Program-made: the position numbers and the translations under genes | Shown: positions 34,501-43,842 of the stretch, in pieces | Layout: each line of letters starts with the position of its first letter | Numbering within the stretch: position 1 is the first letter of the stretch | From: Anaerolineae bacterium | GTDB taxonomy: Bacteria > Chloroflexota > Anaerolineae > Aggregatilineales > Aggregatilineaceae | Length of the DNA stretch: 64,000 nucleotides | Direction of reading: 5' to 3' | Assembly: GCA_016926875.1 (NCBI GenBank) | Contig: JAFGNU010000065.1 | Coordinates: 1-64,000, forward strand | The notes under the pieces: model-generated | What the model was told of the DNA's origin: nothing | Database searches by the model: none | Seen by the model: the letters and a program-made list of their open reading frames with translations, nothing else

Positions 34501-35268
34501 ATGCAGGACCAGACGATCCTAGCGGCTGAACATATCAGCCACACCTACACCGGGCCGAGCGGAGACGTGCACGCCCTGAACGATGTCTCGCTGCGCCTGT
34601 CGCGCGAGTCGTTTGTGTGCCTGGTAGGGCCGAGCGGCTGCGGCAAAAGCACCCTGCTGCGCATCCTGGCCGGGCTGCTGCGCCCGCTGGCGGGCTGCGT
34701 GCGACTGGATTCGCAGGTGATCACCCGCGCGCAGCGGCGGATCGGCCTCGTATTCCAGCAGGCGAACCTGATGCCCTGGCGCACGGTATCCGGCAACCTG
34801 TCCTTGCCGCTGGAACTGGCGCAGGTGCCCGCCTCTGAACAGGACGACCGTACACGCGCCATGCTGGAACTGACCGGGCTGCACGGCTTCGCGGATGCCT
34901 ACCCGGCGGAACTGTCGGGTGGCATGGCGCAGCGCGTGGCAATCGGGCGCGCCCTGATCCACGATCCCGAAGTGCTGCTGCTGGATGAGCCGTTCGGATC
35001 GCTGGACGCGCTCACCCGCGAGCAGATGAGCGAAGAACTGCTACATATCTGGGCCAGGCACCGCAAAACCGTGTTGATGGTCACGCACAGCATCCCCGAA
35101 GCCGTGCTGCTGGCCGACCGGGTGCTGGTCATGAGTCCACGACCAGGCCGCCTGGTTGATGACGTGGCGATTCCCCTGCCGCGCCCGCGTCACCTGGATA
35201 CGATGCACCGGCCCGATTTTGTCGCGCTGACCGAACACCTGCGCCGCCAGATTCGCGCCGCACGCTAG
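34501..35268 (+). CDS. ABC importer ATPase
   Basis: A 255-residue protein. Walker A is GPSGCGKST (about 43-51), the Q loop FQQANLMPWRTV, the signature LSGGMAQRVAIGRAL, Walker B LLLDEPFGSLD, and the switch His is in MVTHSIPEA. This is the SsuB/TauB/ThiZ-type cassette. It starts five bases after the binding-protein gene and closes the three-gene importer operon. Confidence 0.95.
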   Translation: MQDQTILAAEHISHTYTGPSGDVHALNDVSLRLSRESFVCLVGPSGCGKSTLLRILAGLLRPLAGCVRLDSQVITRAQRRIGLVFQQANLMPWRTVSGNLSLPLELAQVPASEQDDRTRAMLELTGLHGFADAYPAELSGGMAQRVAIGRALIHDPEVLLLDEPFGSLDALTREQMSEELLHIWARHRKTVLMVTHSIPEAVLLADRVLVMSPRPGRLVDDVAIPLPRPRHLDTMHRPDFVALTEHLRRQIRAAR

Positions 35269-35375
35269 CCGCGCCGAGATAAGCCTACCGGCAGCCTATG
35301 CATATTGAATAAGCGGGTATAGTCTGGTACGCTGTATACTATACAAGGGCGTGGGCAGAGATAGCGGGAAGACCT

Positions 35376-35774
35376 ATGAGCAAAACGATCCTTATCGTAG
35401 ATGATGATGAATTACTCAGCACACTGACGGCTAAGGCGCTTGAGCGCGGCGGCTATGCTGTTGTCGTGGCGCGCGACGGCCTGACCGGGATCGAGAAATT
35501 TCGATCCGAAAAACCCGACCTGATTGTACTGGACGTCGCCATGCCGGAGATGAGCGGGTTTGAGGTCGCTAAGCGCATCCGGACGCTGGAATACGAGGAA
35601 AATCTTTCCCACACCCCGATCGTGCTGCTGACGGCGTATGCGCGCAGCTTTTTTCCCTCGGTCGGCAGAGAAGCGGGCGTGGACAGCTATCTGACCAAGC
35701 CGGTTACACCCGAACAACTGCTGGAGCATGTCAGCCAGTTTTTACGGGACAACCCGGCCAATACAACCGACTGA
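35376..35774 (+). CDS. Single-domain response regulator
   Basis: A 132-residue receiver domain without an output domain; GCGGGAAG precedes the ATG. Acidic pocket IVDDDE, phosphoacceptor Asp in LIVLDVAMPEMSGF (near 53), Thr in LLTAYAR and Lys in YLTKPVTP are all present. It therefore works through partner proteins. The GAF-PAS histidine kinase gene converges on it from the other strand and is the obvious partner by position. A TATACT box is at 35335-35340, without a clear -35. Confidence 0.93.
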   Translation: MSKTILIVDDDELLSTLTAKALERGGYAVVVARDGLTGIEKFRSEKPDLIVLDVAMPEMSGFEVAKRIRTLEYEENLSHTPIVLLTAYARSFFPSVGREAGVDSYLTKPVTPEQLLEHVSQFLRDNPANTTD

Positions 35775-35827
35775 GCACGCCGTTTTTGGCTGCCAGACCG
35801 GACAGCCGCCGCAGATGTCATTCTTTG

Positions 35828-37468
35828 TCACTCGTCGTCGGCCAGCGGAAAACACATCCCGAAAATGCTGCCCTGTCCTACCCGGCTCTGGACAAACACG
35901 CGTCCCCCGTGCCGTTCCACAACCGACTTGACAATCGCCAGCCCCAGGCCGGACCCCCTGGCTTTTTCCTCGGTCGAAGGCGCGCGATAAAAGCGCTCGA
36001 ACAGGCGAGCCTGCTCGCCGGGCAAAACACCGGGACCGTTGTCTTCGACTTCGAGCACTAGCCTGTCGTCTTCCACATAGGCCCGGATCGTGATCGTGCC
36101 GCCGGACAGCGCGTACTTGTTCGCGTTGCTCAACAGGTTCATCAACGCATGGTGCAGCCAGTGGATGTCACCCTGGATCAACGGCAGGTGATCCGGCACA
36201 TCGAGCTTCAGGATTTGCCGGCGCTGTTGGATGCTGGGCTGGATGTCGATCACGCCGCGCTCGACCAGGTCGCGGACGTCAACAGGCCGAGACTGCAACC
36301 CGACCCCGCTCTCGATCCGTTCCAGGTTGAGCAGCCCATCGATCAGGTCTTGCATCCGGTCAACACTCTGGCGCGCGATGTCCACCAGTTCCTGATGCAG
36401 ATCGGGCATGGTTTCGCGGTCCTTGTCGAGGATGGCCAGCGCCCCCATGGCCGCGCTTAACGGGTTACGCAGGTCATGCGCCGCCGCGCGGATAAAGTCC
36501 ATGCGTGTCTGTTCGGCTTCGCGCAGGTGGGTAACATCGCGGACAACCATCACCCAACCCTCGGCTTCCTGGCTGCTTTCCGGCGACTGGTAGGCATACA
36601 CCGGCGAGACAATGCCGGACAGGAAACGCCCATCTTCCAACGTGATCTCAAACACGGTATTGCCACCTGCCTCGTTGCTCATCGCCCGGCGCAGCCCTTC
36701 GCGCAGGCGGGGATGCAGCGGCGCGTCACGCAGCGCCTGGCCAACCATCTCTTCCGCGATGATGTTGAGCATACTCTCTGCTGTGGCGTTGATCAGGCTG
36801 ATATGCCCCCAGTTGTTGGTGGCGATGATCGCGTCCCCGGACGAATTCAGCACCGCGCCGAGGCGGCTGGTTTGCTCTTTTGTGTTCTCGTACAGCCGGG
36901 CATTGTCCAGCGCGACGCCAACCTGGTCGGCAATCGCGCACAGCACCGTGATTTCCTCGTCCGTAAAGTGATAGGGCTGGTAGCTCATCACGCTGAGGAT
37001 GCCGACCACCCGCCCCCGCGCGTGCATCGGTACCATGACCATCGCCTGCACGCCTTCTTCGGCAAACTCCGGCACCACCAGACGGGGATCGGCGGATGGG
37101 TCGGCTGTGATCAGCACCTCGTCGTTTTCGATCACGCTGCCGGACATACCCCGGCCTAACGGAATCCGCATCGGGTTGGTGACAAAGTCGTACTTCCAGC
37201 CCCGCTGCGCGCGCAGCACCAGCTCGCCCGCTGCTTCATCGATCAGGCTGATCCCGGCTGCTTCGACCGTAATCACACCCAGCACCGAGTCCAACGCGGT
37301 TTGCAGGGTAATTTCCAGATCAAGCGACTGGCTGATCGCTGCGGCCACGGTATTGATCGCGCTAAGCTGATCAACGCGCCGCCGGATTTCCTGCGTCAGC
37401 AGTTTGTTGCGATGAGCCAGGCTGTCATCTGCCTTCTGGATGCCAGGAACAGGCTGTTGTTCGGCCAA
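35828..37468 (-). CDS. Soluble GAF-PAS sensor histidine kinase
   Basis: A 546-residue protein starting at a TTG with GAGGGGG upstream. A short coiled segment is followed by a GAF domain (about 45-185), a PAS domain (about 200-310) and HisKA with the phospho-His in AAHDLRNPLSAAMG (near 340). The HATPase_c domain has N box MNLLSNANKYA, DNGPGV and GSGLGLAIVKSVVERHGG. There is no membrane segment, so it senses a cytoplasmic ligand through GAF or PAS; the ligand is unknown. It ends 54 bases from the response regulator, tail to tail. Confidence 0.93.
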   Translation of the reverse strand: MAEQQPVPGIQKADDSLAHRNKLLTQEIRRRVDQLSAINTVAAAISQSLDLEITLQTALDSVLGVITVEAAGISLIDEAAGELVLRAQRGWKYDFVTNPMRIPLGRGMSGSVIENDEVLITADPSADPRLVVPEFAEEGVQAMVMVPMHARGRVVGILSVMSYQPYHFTDEEITVLCAIADQVGVALDNARLYENTKEQTSRLGAVLNSSGDAIIATNNWGHISLINATAESMLNIIAEEMVGQALRDAPLHPRLREGLRRAMSNEAGGNTVFEITLEDGRFLSGIVSPVYAYQSPESSQEAEGWVMVVRDVTHLREAEQTRMDFIRAAAHDLRNPLSAAMGALAILDKDRETMPDLHQELVDIARQSVDRMQDLIDGLLNLERIESGVGLQSRPVDVRDLVERGVIDIQPSIQQRRQILKLDVPDHLPLIQGDIHWLHHALMNLLSNANKYALSGGTITIRAYVEDDRLVLEVEDNGPGVLPGEQARLFERFYRAPSTEEKARGSGLGLAIVKSVVERHGGRVFVQSRVGQGSIFGMCFPLADDE

Positions 37469-37515
37469 TGATGTCCCCCTCGTGGGTATTAATCGAATAT
37501 CTTAACTCTACTATA

Positions 37516-37851
37516 TCACACAATACCCAGCGCAGACGCCAGCGCCAGCATCACCAGCAGCGACGCCAGCAGCAGCGCCCAGGCCATCAGCCGCCCGCTT
37601 TCTTGCAGCGGCGTTAAGCCCATCTCTTCGGTTTCAACTTCACCCAATAAGTCTACTCGAATGTCAAGATTGCGCATCTCGCGCGTCAGGCGGGCCGTGA
37701 ACGCGCTGCGATCGATCACCCGCCAGCCGTCCGCCAGGTAGGGATCCATCGCGGTTTGCAGGATTTGCTGGGCCTGTTCTACGCCGATTGGCTCGATTTC
37801 GGGCTGGGGTTCCTGCGGCGGGGCCGGGTTCGTTTCGGTATCTGGCAGCAT
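37516..37851 (-). CDS. Tail-anchored small protein of unknown function
   Basis: A 111-residue protein; GGGGAGAA precedes the ATG. A Pro/Glu-rich start is followed by a helical part (VEQAQQILQTAMDPYLADGWRVI), RSAFTARLTREMRNLDIRVDLLGEV, and a single C-terminal helix AWALLLASLLVMLALASALG. It is thus anchored with most of its mass in the cytoplasm. No family recognised. It is divergent from the gene at 37963. Confidence 0.65.
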   Translation of the reverse strand: MLPDTETNPAPPQEPQPEIEPIGVEQAQQILQTAMDPYLADGWRVIDRSAFTARLTREMRNLDIRVDLLGEVETEEMGLTPLQESGRLMAWALLLASLLVMLALASALGIV

Positions 37852-37962
37852 TTTATTCTCCCCAGGACATTTTCGCGGTATAGTTTAAGCTTGATACCTA
37901 ATCTACCAGTATTTGGCACATCTCTGCCACCGTACATCAATCCTGTCCTGGAGTATTATCGC

Positions 37963-39189
37963 ATGTCTCTATCTCGCAAACACACCCGTCGACGCGCGAC
38001 CATCATCGGCGCGGTGGTCGGCCTGGTTATCATCATCACGTTTGTCATCGGCCTGATCGATCCGGGCCGGGGACGCGACAACAACGACAAATACCAGTAC
38101 CCGACGGTTACGCCCTACGGCACACCGCCGCCGCCCACCCCGTTGATCATCCCGACGCCCGATCCCGACCCGCAGCTCACCGGCGAGCTGCCCTATATCC
38201 ATTACAGCGGCCTTTTCCAGACCTTCCGGCCCGCCGGGGATGACTGGTACGTTGACGATATGCCATCCGACGAACCTGGCAACCGGCTGGGCGTGGTTTT
38301 CCAAAGCGTGGACCGGCTGACTGTGATCCACAACTACGTCCAGCCGGGCGTGGAGTACGACTCGCCGGACTCGCTCAGCGACAATTACCTGACCACCGAT
38401 TACTACGCGCTGGAATGGTCCAACTATGACGGCTGGACTGAAACCAACCGGCAGGTAACCGGCGACAGCGTAATCATTGATTTCAGCCTGACAGCAGAGG
38501 ATCACAACTACCTGGGCCGGGACATCGCAGCCCTACAAGACGGCTGGCTGTATGTGACACGGCTGGTTGCGCCGGACAACAACCCGGCCCTGATCGATCT
38601 GCTGCAAACGCTGGTGACACCTGTTTTTGTCGGCTATGATGATCTGCGCAGCCTGCCGCAGATATGGCCCGCCTATGCAGATCAGTTGCTCGGCTATGTG
38701 ATCAAGTATCCGCCCGGCTGGCACGTCGTGGCCGGAGCGCAGGGCCGCCCGACGACGTTCAGCACGCCGACCGGCCAAATCGACGCGACCGTCCAGTTGT
38801 GGGTCGAGCCGGACCAACCGCTCGAATCCGCCGCCGACGCCGAGGTGTGGCTGTACGAAGCCGATCCGACCGCCAGCGCACTGGATACTGTTCCCCTCGA
38901 ACAGTCACGCGGCGCAGGCTACCAGGTTGCGTATGATTTCCGTGATTCGGACGGCGATCACCACAGCGGACTGGTCGTTTTGTTGAACGACGAGGCGGGC
39001 ACGCTGTTTGTTGCCAACCTGCAACTGGATGCCGCGGACGTGAATCTGCTGGATGTCGAGAACCTGTCGGCAGAGCAGGACGAAGCACGGAAGACCGTTG
39101 CAGAGGGATTTATGATCCTGCCACCGGATGCGCGCGCGCCGCTTATGGGCGAAGAACCAGCCGTTGAAGGCACCCAGGAAGCTGAATAA
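37963..39189 (+). CDS. Membrane-anchored extracytoplasmic protein of unknown function
   Basis: A 408-residue protein. I chose the ATG at 37963, preceded by CTGGAG; the frame runs open further upstream over the divergent gene. A basic start (SLSRKHTRRR), one helix (IIGAVVGLVIIITFVIGLI), a Pro-rich linker with repeated PTP, then two repeats of a similar domain. Each repeat ends near a segment like GYVIKYPPGWHVVAG, a PsbP/DUF-like wording often seen in surface proteins of this group. No catalytic motif seen. The tail is acidic. Confidence 0.72.
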   Translation: MSLSRKHTRRRATIIGAVVGLVIIITFVIGLIDPGRGRDNNDKYQYPTVTPYGTPPPPTPLIIPTPDPDPQLTGELPYIHYSGLFQTFRPAGDDWYVDDMPSDEPGNRLGVVFQSVDRLTVIHNYVQPGVEYDSPDSLSDNYLTTDYYALEWSNYDGWTETNRQVTGDSVIIDFSLTAEDHNYLGRDIAALQDGWLYVTRLVAPDNNPALIDLLQTLVTPVFVGYDDLRSLPQIWPAYADQLLGYVIKYPPGWHVVAGAQGRPTTFSTPTGQIDATVQLWVEPDQPLESAADAEVWLYEADPTASALDTVPLEQSRGAGYQVAYDFRDSDGDHHSGLVVLLNDEAGTLFVANLQLDAADVNLLDVENLSAEQDEARKTVAEGFMILPPDARAPLMGEEPAVEGTQEAE

Positions 39190-39219
39190 ATCCCGGTCCG
39201 GCACAGGTTCCCACACACG

Positions 39220-39256
39220 AAAAAACCGCCGGTCAGCACATGATCGGCGGTTTATG
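39220..39256. terminator. Bidirectional terminator
   Basis: AACCGCCG (from 39225) pairs with CGGCGGTT (to 39252). On the minus strand six T follow, so it ends the tRNA-Arg transcript. On the plus strand TTTA follows, so it can also end the gene at 37963. Confidence 0.82.
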
Positions 39257-39258
39257 GT

Positions 39259-39335
39259 TGGCGTGCCTGGGGGGATTCGAACCCACGGCCTCTTGTTCCG
39301 TAGACAAGCGCTCTAATCCGCTGAGCTACAGGCAC
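39259..39335 (-). tRNA. tRNA-Arg(ACG)
   Basis: Read on the minus strand: acceptor GTGCCTG pairs with CAGGCAC, there are D and T arms with TTCGAAT, and the anticodon loop CTACGGA gives ACG (plus-strand 39299-39301). Unlike the two serine tRNAs, CCA is encoded (39261-39259). Confidence 0.96.
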
Positions 39336-39429
39336 ATTTATATGCGTAAATATAGCACAGCCGGGTTGGTTTGACAAGAGCGTTTCAGGCACGCCGACCA
39401 CCCCGGCGTTATTCACTCGGCCTCCAAAG

Positions 39430-39458
39430 TTGGCATCATCAATAAATTGGTTTATACT
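39430..39458 (+). promoter_or_regulatory. Promoter of the csoR-copZ-copA operon
   Basis: TTGGCA (39430-39435), a 17-base spacer and TATACT (39453-39458). Transcription should begin near 39465, within the C-rich arm of the CsoR operator. Confidence 0.7.
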
Positions 39459-39463
39459 CTATT

Positions 39464-39486
39464 TACCCCCTCCCCTGGGGGGTGGG
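39464..39486 (+). promoter_or_regulatory. CsoR operator
   Basis: TACCCCC and GGGGGGT face each other around TCCCCT, then GGG. This is the C-tract/G-tract pseudopalindrome typical of CsoR binding sites, placed over the predicted transcription start, so that apo-CsoR would block initiation and copper would release it. Confidence 0.72.
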
Positions 39487-39502
39487 CTATACAATGGAGT
39501 GA

Positions 39503-39784
39503 ATGATGGACGAAAGCACCCGCACCGAGACGATCCACCGCCTGAAGAGCGTCGCCGGGCACATCAACGGCATTATCCGTATGCTCGAAGAGGAGCGGTA
39601 CTGCATCGACGTGATCACGCAGATTCAGGCTGCCCAGACCGCGCTGTCCCGCGCCAGCGAAAATATCCTGGATGCACACCTGCGCACCTGTGTGACAGAT
39701 GCGATCCAGAACGACGACGCCGACGAGCGCGAGCGCGTGCTGGCCGAGGTAATGCAGGTCTTTCGCCATACCAACAAGCCATAG
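39503..39784 (+). CDS. csoR: Copper-sensing repressor CsoR
   Basis: A 93-residue all-helical protein of the DUF156 family. The copper ligands Cys34 (ERYCIDV), His59 and Cys63 (DAHLRTC) are in the canonical C-H-C arrangement, which separates CsoR from nickel-sensing RcnR. It starts at tandem ATGs after TGGAG. As first gene of the copZ-copA operon, it represses its own operon until Cu(I) binds. Confidence 0.94.
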   Translation: MMDESTRTETIHRLKSVAGHINGIIRMLEEERYCIDVITQIQAAQTALSRASENILDAHLRTCVTDAIQNDDADERERVLAEVMQVFRHTNKP

Positions 39785-39819
39785 CACCTGTCAAAGCATA
39801 TCATCGAGGAGCAAACGCT

Positions 39820-40035
39820 ATGCAGAGCAAAACCTTTGAAGTCCCTAACATTTCGTGCGGTCACTGTGCCATGACGATCCAGAACGAAGTCGGCGAGTTG
39901 GAAGGCGTGCGCCGGGTCGAGGCCGACAAAGATACGCGCGTCGTCACGGTCGAGTGGGACGTTCCCGCCACCTGGCAGCAGATCGAGGCGCTGCTGGTCG
40001 AGATCAACTATCCCCCCGCCCCGGCAGCAAGCTAA
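39820..40035 (+). CDS. copZ: CopZ-like copper chaperone (HMA domain)
   Basis: A 71-residue protein; the ATG at 39820 follows CGAGGAG. A single heavy-metal-associated domain, with the metal site in SCGHCAMTI (Cys13, Cys16; the usual MxCxxC with Ser/Ile variation in front). It carries Cu(I) to the ATPase encoded seven bases downstream. Confidence 0.92.
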   Translation: MQSKTFEVPNISCGHCAMTIQNEVGELEGVRRVEADKDTRVVTVEWDVPATWQQIEALLVEINYPPAPAAS

Positions 40036-40042
40036 CACGCCT

Positions 40043-42484
40043 ATGTCACACAAAACGCTCAGCCTGCCGGTCAGCGGCATGACCTGCGCTAACTGCGTGA
40101 CCACCGTTGAGCGCAACGTGCGCAAGCTGGACGGCGTGCAGGAAGCCAACGTGAACTTTGCCAGTGAGCGGCTGTCGCTGATCTACGATGATTCCACGCT
40201 GCGCCTGGACGAGATCATCGGGCGCATCCGTAAAGCGGGTTATGATGTGCCGCAGCAGACGGTAGACCTGGTCATCACCGGCATGGACTGCACCAACTGC
40301 GCGGCCAACGTCGAGCGCGCGCTGCAAAAGGTAGATGGCGTGTTGAACGCGACCGTCAACTTTGCCAGCGAGCGCGCCACGGTCACGCTCACGCCGGGCG
40401 TGACGCGCGACATGCTGGTTCGCGCGGTCGAGAAAGCGGGCTACGACGTGGTCCAGGCTGCCGACGAAGCCGACCTGGAAGACGCCGAAGCTGCCGCCCG
40501 CCGCGCGGAAATCCGGCATAACGTGATACGCCTGCTGATCGGGCTGCTGTTCGCGCTGCCGCTGCTTGTGCTGAGCATGGCGCGCGACTTCAGCCTGCTA
40601 GGCGCGTGGGCCAGCGAGTCCTGGGTGAACGCCCTGTTCTGGGCGCTGGCAACGCCGGTGCAGTTTGTCGTCGGGCGTGATTTTTACGCCGGGGCCTACA
40701 AATCCCTGCGCGGCGGATCGGCTAACATGGACGTGCTGATCATGCTCGGTTCCAGCACGGCGTATTTCTACAGCATCCTGGTCACACTGGGACTGATCGG
40801 CGGGCACGTCTACTTTGAAACATCGGCCATGATCATCACGCTGATCACGGCGGGCACACTGCTCGAATCGGTCGCCAAAGGCCGCACCAGCGCCGCGCTG
40901 AAGCAGTTGATCGGGCTGCGCGCCAAGACCGCGCGCGTGATCCGCGACGGGGCCGAGATCGACATCCCGGTCGAAGCTGTGCGCGCCGGGGAGGCGGTCA
41001 TCGTGCGTCCCGGCGAAAAAATCCCGGTTGATGGGATCGTGCTGGAAGGCCGCAGCGCGGTAGATGAAAGCATGATCACAGGCGAAAGCCTGCCGGTGGA
41101 CAAAACACCGGGCACGGAAGTGATCGGCGCGACGATCAACGGGCAGGGCCTGCTCAAATTCGAAGCAACCAAGGTCGGGCGCGAAACCGCGCTGGCCCAG
41201 ATCATCCGGCTGGTGGAGCAGGCGCAGGGCAGCAAAGCGCCGATCCAGCGGTTAGCCGACCGGGTATCGGCGGTGTTTGTGCCGGTCGTGGTGACGGTCG
41301 CGCTGCTGACGTTCCTGGTATGGATCATCGGCACGGGTGACTTTACGCCCTCGCTGGTGCGCATGATCGCCGTGCTGGTCATCGCCTGCCCCTGCGCAAT
41401 GGGCCTGGCAACGCCAACCGCGATCATCGTCGGCATGGGCCAGGGCGCCGAAAGCGGCATCCTGTTCAAAAACAGCGAGGCGCTGGAACGGGCGCACACG
41501 CTGAGCGCGGTTGTGCTGGACAAAACCGGCACCCTGACGCGCGGTCAGCCAACCGTGACCGATGTCGTGGTGAGCGATGATGCAGCGATAGACGAAAGCG
41601 CGCTGCTGGCCCTGGCCGCCAGCGTCGAACGCGGCAGTGAACACCCGCTGGGCACAGCTATTGTACGCGCCGCCAGCGAGCACGCGATTCCGCTCAGCGA
41701 GCCGCAGAACTTCGAGACGGTCGCCGGACTGGGCGCCCGCGCCGAGGTAAACGGGCAGAGCGTGCTGATCGGCAACCGGGCGCTGATGGCCGATCACGGC
41801 GCCGCGCTCAACGGGCTGGGCGCGCACGCGGACCGGCTCCAGCAGGCCGCCAAAACCGTGATGTGGCTGGCGGTTGACGGGCAGGCGCGCGGCCTGATCG
41901 CGGTGGCCGATACGCTCAAGGATGGATCGGTCGAGGCGGTGCGCAGTCTTCGCGCGCGGGGCCTGACAGTCGCCATGCTGACCGGCGATAACCCGGCTAC
42001 CGCCAATGCCATCGCGCAGCAGGTCGGCATCGACCGCGTCTTTGCCGAGGTCAAGCCCGGCGACAAGGCGGCCTACGTGCGGCAGTTGCAGGACGAGGGC
42101 CACAGGGTCGGCATGGTGGGCGACGGGATCAACGATGCGCCCGCGCTGGCTCAGGCCGACGTGGGGATCGCCATCGGCACCGGGACCGACGTGGCGATGG
42201 AAACCGCCGACGTGACACTCATCGGCGGCGACCTGCGCGGCGTGTCGCGGGCCATCACCTTGAGCAGCCACACCGTACGCACCATCAAGGAAAACCTGTT
42301 CTGGGCGTTTGGTTACAACGTGCTGCTCATCCCGGTCGCGGCGGGTGTGCTGGCCCCGTTTGCCTGGGCACCGGAAATGCTGCGCCACCTGCACCCGATC
42401 CTGGCCGCGCTGGCGATGGCGCTCAGCGACGTGTTTGTGATCGGCAACAGCTTACGGCTGCGCCGGGTGCGGCTGGATAAGTAG
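40043..42484 (+). CDS. copA: Copper-exporting P1B-type ATPase
   Basis: An 813-residue protein. Two N-terminal HMA domains (GMTCANC near 15, GMDCTNC near 84), eight expected membrane helices, the TGE loop [10 protein letters not shown], the transport motif ACPCAMG (near 449), the phosphorylation site DKTGT (near 493), SEHPLG and [19 protein letters not shown] plus two CxxC domains defines the Cu(I) class. It exports copper from the cytoplasm under control of CsoR. No strong terminator directly follows. Confidence 0.97.
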   Translation: MSHKTLSLPVSGMTCANCVTTVERNVRKLDGVQEANVNFASERLSLIYDDSTLRLDEIIGRIRKAGYDVPQQTVDLVITGMDCTNCAANVERALQKVDGVLNATVNFASERATVTLTPGVTRDMLVRAVEKAGYDVVQAADEADLEDAEAAARRAEIRHNVIRLLIGLLFALPLLVLSMARDFSLLGAWASESWVNALFWALATPVQFVVGRDFYAGAYKSLRGGSANMDVLIMLGSSTAYFYSILVTLGLIGGHVYFETSAMIITLITAGTLLESVAKGRTSAALKQLIGLRAKTARVIRDGAEIDIPVEAVRAGEAVIVRPGEKIPVDGIVLEGRSAVDESMITGESLPVDKTPGTEVIGATINGQGLLKFEATKVGRETALAQIIRLVEQAQGSKAPIQRLADRVSAVFVPVVVTVALLTFLVWIIGTGDFTPSLVRMIAVLVIACPCAMGLATPTAIIVGMGQGAESGILFKNSEALERAHTLSAVVLDKTGTLTRGQPTVTDVVVSDDAAIDESALLALAASVERGSEHPLGTAIVRAASEHAIPLSEPQNFETVAGLGARAEVNGQSVLIGNRALMADHGAALNGLGAHADRLQQAAKTVMWLAVDGQARGLIAVADTLKDGSVEAVRSLRARGLTVAMLTGDNPATANAIAQQVGIDRVFAEVKPGDKAAYVRQLQDEGHRVGMVGDGINDAPALAQADVGIAIGTGTDVAMETADVTLIGGDLRGVSRAITLSSHTVRTIKENLFWAFGYNVLLIPVAAGVLAPFAWAPEMLRHLHPILAALAMALSDVFVIGNSLRLRRVRLDK

Positions 42485-42599
42485 CCCGGCGGGGGCACGA
42501 TGGACTGCGCCCCTGCCGTTCGCTTGATTCCCTGTTATCACACACCAACTACACCGCGCAGTATGCTATCCTACCAAAGTGCTGCTTGTGCTATCGAGC

Positions 42600-43112
42600 A
42601 GACCCGTGCATAATATATAAACAGTTGATACATAAACAAATCAACGCACCACGGTAAACCTGTGGAACTCGATCAGAGTACTTGTTGCGTCCGTCAACCG
42701 GCGGGCGTTGGCTGAAATCAAGCACAGTCACGCGGGTAGCGTGTGATTAAACCCGAACAGCCTGGGCAAAAACCGGTGCACAATACGAGGCATCACGCTG
42801 CAACACTTTACCGGACGGCAGCGTAACCCCAGGCAATATAACCGATGCACCAATCCCACCCCCGTTAATTGGTTGGGGGAACAAGTTCAGTCGGTCAATA
42901 GAAGCGGGATGCCAATACACATGAACTAAGGCTGTTTCTGTTCATGCATATTCATAGCAAAGCAAGCGTGTCTTGCTTCCTGTGCCATGAATCAAGGTAT
43001 ATCCGTCCGTTTTAACCGCTTTTTCGGGTGGCTTTGGCGTTTTGAGGCGATCTGACGCCTGGGCATACGCCGACGAGTTCCAACACAACTAGTTCGAATC
43101 CAGGGACAGCCG
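42600..43112 (+). ncRNA. Candidate structured RNA between copA and recX
   Basis: The 681 bases from 42485 to 43165 carry no supported gene and are less GC-rich than neighbours. The following helices are visible: hairpin TCACGC/GCGTGTGA (42729-42746); 42760-42766 with 42828-42834 (GCCTGGG/CCCAGGC, 7 bp); inside it 42795-42801 with 42818-42824 (ACGCTGC/GCAGCGT, 7 bp); and 42775-42780 with 42846-42851 (GGTGCA/TGCACC, 6 bp), which crosses the first and makes a pseudoknot. Then come CCAAT/ATTGG (42850-42872), ATTCAT/ATGAAT with a nested AAGCAAG/CTTGCTT (42950-42992), and AGGCG/CGCCT (43045-43060). GGCTGTT (42930-42936) can pair with GACAGCC (43105-43111). A T-loop-like AGTTCGAATCC lies at 43091-43101. 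It is not a tmRNA, RNase P or SRP RNA that I can recognise. Confidence 0.4.
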
Positions 43113-43147
43113 TGGCCATGCGTGGTAACGGCTGTCTTTTGTTTTTG
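43105..43147 (+). terminator. Strong intrinsic terminator upstream of recX
   Basis: GACAGCCGT (43105-43113) pairs over nine bases with ACGGCTGTC (43128-43136), with a nested CCA/TGG hairpin, followed by TTTTGTTTTTG. It lies only 19 bases before the recX start codon. Confidence 0.9.
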
Positions 43148-43165
43148 TCTTGAGGAACGTCGGGG

Positions 43166-43816
43166 ATGGATCGGGTGATTACGGCGCTGGAAGTCCAAAA
43201 ACGCAACAAAGACCGTGTAAGCGTCTATCTGGACGGCGAGTTTGCGTTCGGGCTGCCGGTCATCGAAGCGGCGCGGCTGCACAAAGGACAAACGCTCTCC
43301 GCAGACGAGATCGCCGCCCTGCGTACCATCGACGCCGTAGCACGCGCCGTTGACCAGGCCGTCAGGCTCCTGGCCCGCCGCCCCTACAGCACCGCCGAAA
43401 TTCGCCGCAATCTTGCAGGCAAGGAAATCGCTCCGTCCGTGATCGACGAAGCGCTTGCCAGGCTCGCGGGCCTGGGCTACGTGGATGACCATGCTTTTGC
43501 ACGCTACTGGGTCGAAAACCGGGAGCGGTTTAAGCCGCGCGGACCGCGTGCCCTGCAACATGAACTCCGCCAAAAAGGAATCGCCCCAACCATCATAGAA
43601 GCGGTCCTGGCCGACCTGGACGTGTTTGATTCCGCTTACCGGGCGGCCCAGCCGAAGCTCCAACGGCTGCGCGGTTTGAGTCGGCGCGACTTTCGTGACA
43701 GCCTGGGGGCATTTCTGGCCCGGCGGGGATTCAATTACGACATTATCCAGGAAGTGATCAACCAGCTAATCAGTGAGTTAGATGAAGAAGAACCCGAATA
43801 TTTTGCATCAGAATAA
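43166..43816 (+). CDS. recX: Regulatory protein RecX
   Basis: A 216-residue protein; GAGGAACGTCGGGG precedes the ATG. It has the three-helix-repeat RecX pattern: [46 protein letters not shown] and [17 protein letters not shown]. RecX modulates RecA filaments. It is usually next to recA, which is absent from the window; here it precedes rny by 26 bases. The strong terminator and structured region upstream may control it. Confidence 0.93.
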   Translation: MDRVITALEVQKRNKDRVSVYLDGEFAFGLPVIEAARLHKGQTLSADEIAALRTIDAVARAVDQAVRLLARRPYSTAEIRRNLAGKEIAPSVIDEALARLAGLGYVDDHAFARYWVENRERFKPRGPRALQHELRQKGIAPTIIEAVLADLDVFDSAYRAAQPKLQRLRGLSRRDFRDSLGAFLARRGFNYDIIQEVINQLISELDEEEPEYFASE

Positions 43817-43842
43817 ACATAGACACAGATGAGGAGAGCCCT

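Noticed and set aside
42930-43112. tmRNA (ssrA) reading of the structured region
   Set aside because: There is a T-loop-like element and acceptor-like pairing, but no TTCGAC-type 5' D-loop, no recognisable tag frame ending in Leu-Ala-Ala, and the T stem has two mismatches.
43089-43112. A tRNA 3' half as part of a functional tRNA gene
   Set aside because: No D arm or standard anticodon arm in range; the best hairpin has C instead of U before the would-be anticodon.
42992-43663. Long minus-strand open frame opposite recX
   Set aside because: It is antisense to a clear recX gene, runs through the terminator and structured region, and has no family wording.
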